Positions 1-4,739 of a stretch of 9,342 bases of DNA are shown here, piece after piece. The stretch comes from JBCCOW01 sp038749105 (GTDB lineage Bacteria > Planctomycetota > Phycisphaerae > Phycisphaerales > Phycisphaeraceae): NCBI GenBank assembly GCA_038749105.1, contig JBCDIM010000100.1, positions 1 through 9,342 on the forward strand, read 5' to 3'. Position 1 is the first letter of the stretch, and every line of letters begins with the position of its first letter. The notes beneath the pieces are model-generated. The model was not told the origin of the DNA. It made no database searches and worked only from the letters and a program-made list of their open reading frames with translations. A program made the position numbers and the translations under genes.

Positions 1-71
1 CCGCGGGACCGCTCGGCCCGCCTATTCTCTGGCTACCTCATCCATACATCACACCGGCCCGGAGCCCCACG

Positions 72-1109
72 ATGCCTGCCCTCCCCCAACTGTTCACCCC
101 CACCCTCGCCGTCACCGAGATCGTCGTCTGGGCCGTCGTCGTCGTCCTCGCGATCGTCGTCATCGCCTTCCTCGCCATCTTCTTCAAGTTCTTCAACCTC
201 TGGATCCAGGCCCTCATGTCCGGCGCCAAGGTCACCTTCTTCTCCCTCATCGGGATGTGGCTCCGGAAGGTCAACCCCCGCACCATTGTCTACTCCCGCA
301 TCCAGGCCGTGAAGGCCGGGCTCACGCCCAGCACCAACCAGCTCGAAACCCACTATCTCGCACGCGGCAACGTCCCCCGCGTCGTCAACGCCCTGATCGC
401 CGCCGACCGCGCCAAGATCCAGCTCGACTGGGACACCGCCTGCGCCATCGACCTCGCCGGCCGTGACATCCTCGACGCCGTCCAGACCTCGGTGAACCCC
501 AAGGTCATCGACTGCCCCTCCGCCCAGCAGGGCCGCGGCACTGTCGACGCCGTCGCCCAGGACGGCATCCAGCTCAAGGCCAAGGCCCGCGTCACCGTAC
601 GGGCCAACCTCAAGCGCCTCATCGGTGGTGCGACCGAAGAGACGATCATCGCCCGTGTCGGCGAGGGCATCGTCACCACCATCGGCTCCGCCTCTTCCCA
701 CAAGGCCGTGCTCGAGAACCCGGACAACATCTCCAAGGTCGTGCTCGAGCGTGGCCTCGACGCCGGCACCGCCTTCGAGATCCTCTCGATCGATATCGCC
801 GACATCGACGTGGGCGAGAACATCGGTGCGAAGCTGCAGGCCGACCAGGCCGAGTCGGACAAGCGCCGCTTCCAGGCCGAGGCCGAGAAGCGCCGTGCGA
901 TGGCCGTTGCTCAGGAGCAAGAGCACCAGGCCGAGGCGGAAAAGAACCGGGCGCTGGTCGTCCTCGCCGAGGCCGAAGTGCCCAAAGCGATGGCCGACGC
1001 CTTCCGCTCGGGCAACCTCGGGATCATGGACTACTACCGCATGCGGAACATCGAGTCCGACACCACGATGCGCGACGCCATCGGGAACAACGGGGCCGAC
1101 AGCGAATAA
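72..1109 (+). CDS. floA: Flotillin-like protein FloA (SPFH/band-7 membrane scaffold)
   Basis: The 345-residue product matches the bacterial FloA (YqfA/UPF0365) family, whose members are about 330 residues. Visible parts are a hydrophobic N-terminal segment (about 16-40), a second hydrophobic stretch (about 43-63) that could be the re-entrant membrane hairpin, an SPFH/PHB domain (about 70-255), and a charged Glu/Ala-rich coiled coil (about 256-312). The tail carries the family signature GNLGIMDYYRM (314-324). FloA proteins oligomerise on the inner face of the plasma membrane and organise functional membrane microdomains that host signalling and secretion proteins. The ATG at 72 is preceded by GGAG (61-64) with 7-base spacing. 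The reading frame stays open to the window edge, so a longer form cannot be excluded, but the hydrophobic segment sits where expected. In Firmicutes floA often follows an nfeD-type gene; only 71 bases are visible upstream, so this cannot be tested. An intrinsic terminator follows directly. Confidence 0.93.
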   Translation: MPALPQLFTPTLAVTEIVVWAVVVVLAIVVIAFLAIFFKFFNLWIQALMSGAKVTFFSLIGMWLRKVNPRTIVYSRIQAVKAGLTPSTNQLETHYLARGNVPRVVNALIAADRAKIQLDWDTACAIDLAGRDILDAVQTSVNPKVIDCPSAQQGRGTVDAVAQDGIQLKAKARVTVRANLKRLIGGATEETIIARVGEGIVTTIGSASSHKAVLENPDNISKVVLERGLDAGTAFEILSIDIADIDVGENIGAKLQADQAESDKRRFQAEAEKRRAMAVAQEQEHQAEAEKNRALVVLAEAEVPKAMADAFRSGNLGIMDYYRMRNIESDTTMRDAIGNNGADSE

Positions 1110-1136
1110 GCCGCCCCACCCACGACAACCCACCAG

Positions 1137-1168
1137 CGCCCCGGCCTCCCCGCCGGGGCGTTTTTCTT
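1137..1168 (+). terminator. Rho-independent terminator after floA
   Basis: A perfect 9-bp GC-rich stem (1137-1145 pairing with 1152-1160) encloses a 6-base loop and is followed by TTTTTCTT. It lies 28 bases after the floA stop codon. The reverse strand has no T run on its exit side, so it should act on + strand transcription only. It separates floA from the lipoprotein gene. Confidence 0.9.
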
Positions 1169-1196
1169 GGCACCCCGTACCTGGCCCTGGAATACT
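1167..1196 (+). promoter_or_regulatory. Candidate sigma-70-type promoter for the small lipoprotein gene
   Basis: TTGGCA (1167-1172, 5 of 6 matches to the -35 consensus) is followed after 18 bases by AATACT (1191-1196, 4 of 6 matches to the -10 consensus). A TGG immediately before it (1188-1190) resembles an extended -10 element. Transcription would start near 1203, leaving a leader of about 67 bases before the ATG at 1270. The position, directly after the floA terminator, is sensible. It was called by eye, and planctomycete promoter preferences are poorly known. Confidence 0.4.
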
Positions 1197-1269
1197 CAGC
1201 TCCCCAAGCGCATTCTCCGACACGAGAAAGGCCATGTGTTCTGAGATTCGCCCATCACCCGGAGCCACG

Positions 1270-1521
1270 ATGCCGATCCCCCTCTTCCCGAGCCGTTCTC
1301 CCCTCAGCCGAACCGCCCTCGCAACCACCGGTGCCTTGTTCCTGGCCGTCGCCGTCGGCTGTCAGACAACCCCCGAGAGCGATCCACCCGCGACCCAAGC
1401 GGCGACCCAGCCCGCCGAGGAGACGGGCTGGACCCCACCGCCCCGGCCCGAGCCCCGCAAGACCATCCTCGAACGCCAGAGCGACAAGATCAGCCGCAGC
1501 ATCCGCCGCGGCCGCTACTGA
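1270..1521 (+). CDS. Small predicted lipoprotein, function unknown
   Basis: This encodes 83 residues. The N-terminus has basic residues (R9, R14), a hydrophobic core (about 16-30), then AVGC with Cys31. This is a near-canonical lipobox (Ala instead of Leu at -3), so export and lipid anchoring at Cys31 are likely. The mature part is low-complexity: a Thr/Gln/Ala/Pro linker (about 33-50), a Pro-rich stretch (55-62), and a basic tail of about 20 residues that may be a short helix. No known domain is recognisable. The start is the ATG at 1270, supported by GGAG (1261-1264) with 5-base spacing; the frame is open far upstream through floA, but that part is an out-of-frame shadow. A promoter-like sequence precedes it and the floA terminator isolates it, so it is probably monocistronic. 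Its stop overlaps the convergent MnmE-like gene by 7 bases. It may simply be a small envelope lipoprotein. Confidence 0.7.
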   Translation: MPIPLFPSRSPLSRTALATTGALFLAVAVGCQTTPESDPPATQAATQPAEETGWTPPPRPEPRKTILERQSDKISRSIRRGRY

Positions 1522-2681
1522 CCCGCCGCATCGAGCTCGGTATAGCCAGTTAGCAAGCCGAAGTCCCCCGCGGCGACCCGACGCAGCGTCGGCGTAAACG
1601 CCCAAAGCTCCTCAAGCCCGCGGTTGTTCTGCAATCCGAGCCGGCTCAGCACCAATTGCTCCAACCGATCCAGGCCCACGCCCGACGAAGCACTCACCGG
1701 CAGCGGGTGCTGCTTACCCATCCCCGCGTCACCCGCGCCCCCGCCCGTCACATTGTCTTGTTTGCTATGCACCCACAGATCAGCCGATCTGCCGCCCGTG
1801 AGGTCCTGCCACGCCGCGACCTGTCCGCCCTCGTCAAACCCCGTCTCGCTCAGCGCGACCACCACATCCGCCTCCGCCAATAAGCCCTCGATCGCACCGA
1901 TCGCCCGCCCCTCCACCGCCTCCCCTTCCACTCCCCGCAGCCCCGGCGTATCCAGCCACCGCACCGCCACCCCACCCACCCCACCCGCCGCATCTGCCCC
2001 GCCTGTCGCATCCGCCGCATCCACACCGCCCAGTTCCACCACGCCGCCCACCCAGTCCCGCGTCGTCCCCGGCCGACCCGACACGACGCTCACCGTCCGC
2101 CCCAGCAGCCGGTTGGTGAGCGTGCTCTTCCCGGCATTCGGTGGCCCGACGACGACCACCGTTGCGGGCTCGATCAGCCGGTCCAACTGCGCGGACCTTT
2201 CCGCGACGCGGCCCCAATCCACCGCGTCGGCCGACACGGACGACCATAAGCGCGGCTGGTCCGCCAACCCCCTCACCGCCGCCGGGCTCGCCGCCCGCGC
2301 CACCGCCGCGAGCATCTCCGCCTCCAGGCCGCTCCGCGCTTCGGGGTAGTCACGGCGTGCGGTCTCCAGATCCGCCTCATCCTCCGGCACCGGCCCCACA
2401 CCGAGCTCCCCCAAAGCCTCAGCCAACGCCCGCAACACCCCCGTCCCCCCGTGCGGCATCAGCTGGATCACCGGGCCCTCCGATCCATCGAGTACCGCGA
2501 CCAAGCCTTCGTCAATCTCATCGAACCGCCGCAACCCCATGCCGCCCGCATCGGGCAACGGCCGCCCGGTCAACCGCTCCACCGCCGAGACTCCACCCGC
2601 TCCGCCGACCTGAATCAGCGACACGCCCCCGGCCCTGCCCCCGACCGGTGTCGTCACCCGAAGCCACGCCGTGTCACTCAT
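1515..2681 (-). CDS. Divergent MnmE/TrmE-like GTPase lacking the C-terminal Cys motif
   Basis: The 388-residue protein has an N-terminal part (about 5-100) resembling the MnmE/TrmE N-domain, including a TP-G-GG start and an HGG motif (78-80). A short helical segment follows, then a TrmE-Era-type G domain: G1 GPPNAGKST (179-187), G2 GRPGTTRDW (202-210), G3 DTPG (244-247), G4 SKQD (306-309) in place of NKxD, and G5 SAS (330-332). MnmE works with MnmG to modify U34 of tRNA wobble positions. Canonical MnmE is about 450 residues and ends in a CxGK motif with the catalytic Cys. Here the region after the G domain is only about 40 residues and has no Cys, and the folate-domain loop is reduced. A Gly/Ala/Asp-rich insertion (218-238) lies between the switch regions. 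It may therefore be a paralogue with another role; GTPase activity is likely, tRNA modification is not. The ATG at 2681 overlaps the upstream stop as ATGA. GGAG lies 2 bases before it, which is close, so coupling probably drives initiation. Confidence 0.8.
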   Translation of the reverse strand: MSDTAWLRVTTPVGGRAGGVSLIQVGGAGGVSAVERLTGRPLPDAGGMGLRRFDEIDEGLVAVLDGSEGPVIQLMPHGGTGVLRALAEALGELGVGPVPEDEADLETARRDYPEARSGLEAEMLAAVARAASPAAVRGLADQPRLWSSVSADAVDWGRVAERSAQLDRLIEPATVVVVGPPNAGKSTLTNRLLGRTVSVVSGRPGTTRDWVGGVVELGGVDAADATGGADAAGGVGGVAVRWLDTPGLRGVEGEAVEGRAIGAIEGLLAEADVVVALSETGFDEGGQVAAWQDLTGGRSADLWVHSKQDNVTGGGAGDAGMGKQHPLPVSASSGVGLDRLEQLVLSRLGLQNNRGLEELWAFTPTLRRVAAGDFGLLTGYTELDAAGQ

Positions 2682-3199
2682 CGCTCCGCCCCACCCGCCC
2701 CACCCGCCCCACCCTGCCCACCCGTCCCACCTGCTTCCATCGGACCCATCCTCGGGCGATTGATCCCCTCGAGGGTCATCGCCACCACCCCAGGGATAGC
2801 ATAGCGCGGATCCGCTGAACACAGGACCGCCAAGGCCGAGAGCGTCACCGCCAGGTCCAGAACCCCGAAGACCCAAAGGTTCCCACGCACATAGCCCTTG
2901 GGCAGGACCACTGGCCCCTGCCAATACCGCTTATAGCTCTGCATCCGCGCATAACCCGCCACCCCAAACCCCGGCAGCACCAGCAGCGACGCAGCAACCA
3001 GTAAGCCCAGCCCCGCCCGCGGCCAATCCAACAAGGGACCTCCGGCGGTGAACCCCAAGGCCGTTCCCAGCAACGACACATGCCACACGAGCATCCCAAG
3101 CCATAGCCGGCTCATCATCCTGTGGGCCTGCTGTGGCGTCGGCTCCTCGCTCGGCTGCAATCCCGGCCCACCGCCGTCTCCCGCGGGGTCGCTGCTCAC
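2678..3199 (-). CDS. Small multi-pass membrane protein with Gly-rich repeat tail, function unknown
   Basis: This encodes 173 residues. A hydrophilic N-terminus (1-28, Gly/Pro/Asp/Glu) precedes three clear hydrophobic segments (about 32-52, 62-82 and 108-127) and a weaker one (134-142). The C-terminus is a Gly-Gly-X repeat tail (about 157-170) encoded by five 9-bp tandem repeats. No family is recognised. The GTG at 3199 overlaps the coaX stop as GTGA, and a GAGGAG just upstream lies inside the last coaX codons with almost no spacer. The two ATGs at 3118 and 3115 (residues 28-29) are alternatives that keep all membrane segments. Its stop overlaps the start of the MnmE-like GTPase as ATGA. The tight coupling suggests the GTPase and this protein are made in fixed ratio; a functional link is inference only. 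The base composition and hydrophobic periodicity support a real protein. Confidence 0.68.
   Translation of the reverse strand: MSSDPAGDGGGPGLQPSEEPTPQQAHRMMSRLWLGMLVWHVSLLGTALGFTAGGPLLDWPRAGLGLLVAASLLVLPGFGVAGYARMQSYKRYWQGPVVLPKGYVRGNLWVFGVLDLAVTLSALAVLCSADPRYAIPGVVAMTLEGINRPRMGPMEAGGTGGQGGAGGAGGAER
2687..2731. repeat. Five tandem 9-bp repeats encoding Gly-Gly-X
   Basis: The + strand unit CGCCCCACC occurs exactly three times (2687-2695, 2696-2704, 2705-2713). Two variants follow: CTGCCCACC (2714-2722) and CGTCCCACC (2723-2731). Nine bases equal three codons, so unit gain or loss keeps frame. On the - strand the array encodes the GGA/GGQ/GGT tail of the membrane protein, and it ends just before the start of the GTPase gene, where it also places G-rich sequence upstream of that start. 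Confidence 0.9.
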
Positions 3200-3963
3200 T
3201 CCTCAAGCGCCTTGCGGAGCGTGACCGCGAGCCCCATCAGCGTCAGGTCCGGCACCACCCGATCCACCAGGTCGTCTTCACGGAACAGCAGGTTCGCGTC
3301 GCCGCCGGTCGCGATCACCATCGGGTACTGGCCGTGCACCTCGGCGAAGCGTTCGACCAGCTCGTGGACCATGCCGCGGAGCCCGAAGTACACGCCGCTG
3401 CGCATCGCCTGGGTGGTGTTGTGACCAATCACTTCCTCGGGTCGCTCAAAGAGCACCTCGGGGAGCTGGTCGGTACGTTGGTTCAGGGCGTCGAGCTGGA
3501 GCTGGGCACCCGGCGCGATCGCCCCGCCGTGGAAAGTCCCCGCCCCGTCGACGAAATCAACCGTGATGGCGGTGCCCGCGTCGACGACGACACACGCCTG
3601 CTTGAGCACGTCGAAAGCCGCCGCCGCGTTGAGCAGCCGGTCTTCACCCACCATCGCCTCGGGGTCGAGCTGCCGGCCGATCGGGACGTTCACGTCTTCT
3701 TCCACCCGCCGGACCTCGCGCTTGAGGTGCCCGGCGAGCGTCTTGGCGACCGGGCCCGCGGCCTGCTGATTGACCGAGGACATCAGTACGACCGCGTCGT
3801 CCCGGTGCGCGAGGGGTGAGAATGCGTGGTCGATCGCTTTGGCGATCTCCCCCTGACGGTCGTTGCGGAACGTCGCGGTCTCGGTCAGCTTGTCCTCGAC
3901 AAACGCACCGACCCTGGTCCGGGTGTTGCCCACGCTCACCGCCAGGAGGTTGATCTGCTGCAT
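3196..3963 (-). CDS. coaX: Type III pantothenate kinase (CoaX)
   Basis: The 255-residue protein, the usual family length, catalyses ATP-dependent phosphorylation of pantothenate, the first step of coenzyme A synthesis, in the cytoplasm. It belongs to the ASKHA/acetate-kinase fold. Recognisable motifs are SVGNTR (10-15) for the phosphate-1 loop, GEDR (106-109) with the likely catalytic base Asp108, DAGTAITVD (128-136) for phosphate-2, NTTQAMRSG (182-190), and TGGDA (219-223) for the adenosine site. The first motif is normally DxGNT; here Ser10 replaces the Asp, which is unusual. Type III enzymes need a monovalent cation and are not feedback-inhibited by CoA (family knowledge). The start at 3963 is ATG with only a weak purine stretch upstream. 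A 79-base gap separates it from the YbjN-like gene. Its stop overlaps the next gene as GTGA. acs in the same gene string uses the final product of this pathway. Confidence 0.93.
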   Translation of the reverse strand: MQQINLLAVSVGNTRTRVGAFVEDKLTETATFRNDRQGEIAKAIDHAFSPLAHRDDAVVLMSSVNQQAAGPVAKTLAGHLKREVRRVEEDVNVPIGRQLDPEAMVGEDRLLNAAAAFDVLKQACVVVDAGTAITVDFVDGAGTFHGGAIAPGAQLQLDALNQRTDQLPEVLFERPEEVIGHNTTQAMRSGVYFGLRGMVHELVERFAEVHGQYPMVIATGGDANLLFREDDLVDRVVPDLTLMGLAVTLRKALEE

Positions 3964-4042
3964 GTTTGTTACCCGCGGACCGGCTCACTCGACCGGCCGC
4001 CTCGCTTGGCCTGAATCTACCACACCCCGGCGTGCGCCGTCC

Positions 4043-4654
4043 CTACCCGGCCGGTGCGATCGCGGGCTGCGCGTCGGGCGAAGTCGCCGGCTGGGTAGCG
4101 GGCTGGGTCGCCGCATTCTCAGCCCGGATCATGGCCCCGATTTGAGCCCGCTGCCGGAACCCGATCTGGGCCACATACTGGGCCATTGCGTAGATCACGT
4201 CGCCCGACACGTCGGTGGGAACATAGACCTTGAAAATCAGCAGGAAGCGGCCGTCGGGCAAGCGTTCGACCCCCCACGACCCCACCGCAAGCGACCCGTT
4301 GGTCAGCATGAGCTGGTTGATGACCGACGGCCGGATATCGCCCGACCCTCGGGCGAGCACGACGAAGATGTTGCGGACCTCTTGGCCGGCGATGGTGAGC
4401 CGGCGGGACCGCACGATCACGGGCATGCCCGCGGTGTCCTCGGGGTTCTGACGGAACCGGACCAGAAAGTCTCCGCTCGGGAGCGCCTGAAAAGCGGCCC
4501 CCGATTCGGTCAGCGCCGCCCGCAGCTGTTCATCGGACTCCGGTGCCGCCGCGGGCTGAGTGGCCTGCGCTTCTGTCGCCCCAGACCCCATCGCCGCTGA
4601 AACGACGCCGACCATACACCATGCAACCGCCCAGCTCTTCCAACAATTACGCAT
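4043..4654 (-). CDS. Exported YbjN-like protein with ATQPA linkers
   Basis: The 203-residue protein begins with a signal peptide: basic n-region MRNCWK, hydrophobic core to about residue 22, small residues at the probable cleavage site (about 22-27). A linker with ATQPA follows. The folded region (about 42-175) has alternating strands and helices: an early amphipathic helix, two strand pairs, a helix with an asparagine (SVINQLM), an LPDGRFLLIFKVYVP strand pair, and a final helix. This pattern resembles YbjN / type III secretion chaperone-like domains, which bind other proteins. That assignment is by pattern and is moderate at best. The C-terminus ends in an ATQPATQPAT low-complexity tail. I chose the ATG at 4654 because GGGAG lies 7 bases upstream; a GTG one codon earlier is possible. 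It sits between acs and coaX with gaps of 85 and 79 bases, so co-transcription is possible but not shown. The location is probably periplasmic or extracellular. Confidence 0.75.
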   Translation of the reverse strand: MRNCWKSWAVAWCMVGVVSAAMGSGATEAQATQPAAAPESDEQLRAALTESGAAFQALPSGDFLVRFRQNPEDTAGMPVIVRSRRLTIAGQEVRNIFVVLARGSGDIRPSVINQLMLTNGSLAVGSWGVERLPDGRFLLIFKVYVPTDVSGDVIYAMAQYVAQIGFRQRAQIGAMIRAENAATQPATQPATSPDAQPAIAPAG

Positions 4655-4661
4655 CACATCG

Positions 4662-4666
4662 CTCCC
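4662..4666 (-). promoter_or_regulatory. Ribosome binding site deciding the YbjN-like start
   Basis: GGGAG on the - strand lies 7 bases before the ATG at 4654. This spacing favours that ATG over the GTG at 4657. Confidence 0.65.
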
Positions 4667-4739
4667 AAGGCTTCTGCTTCCAGGTCAATCCCACGCGGCA
4701 ACCTACCACGAACGCTTGCCGGTGCTCGGCCCGGTCCGC

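Noticed and set aside
23..28. TATTCT upstream of floA as a -10 box
   Set aside because: The -35 region lies at or beyond the window edge and no supporting hexamer is visible.
33..1328. Long - strand open frame (431 codons) opposite floA
   Set aside because: Its product is Gly/Asp/Val-rich low complexity and mirrors the codon bias of floA, which has unmistakable family motifs.
625..1521. Longer + strand frame that would extend the lipoprotein upstream through floA
   Set aside because: The upstream part is an out-of-frame Ser/Arg/Pro-rich shadow of floA. The ATG at 1270 has a ribosome binding site and a signal peptide.
2687..2731. Tandem repeats considered as a CRISPR or attachment site
   Set aside because: Units are 9 bp with no spacers and are in frame with a Gly-Gly-X protein tail.
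2141..2818. + strand Pro/Arg-rich frame opposite the GTPase
   Set aside because: Pure low-complexity shadow of a GC-rich gene on the other strand.
4014..4042. Possible promoter upstream of coaX (TAGATT on the - strand)
   Set aside because: No acceptable -35 element lies 16-18 bases upstream (GGACGG at that position).
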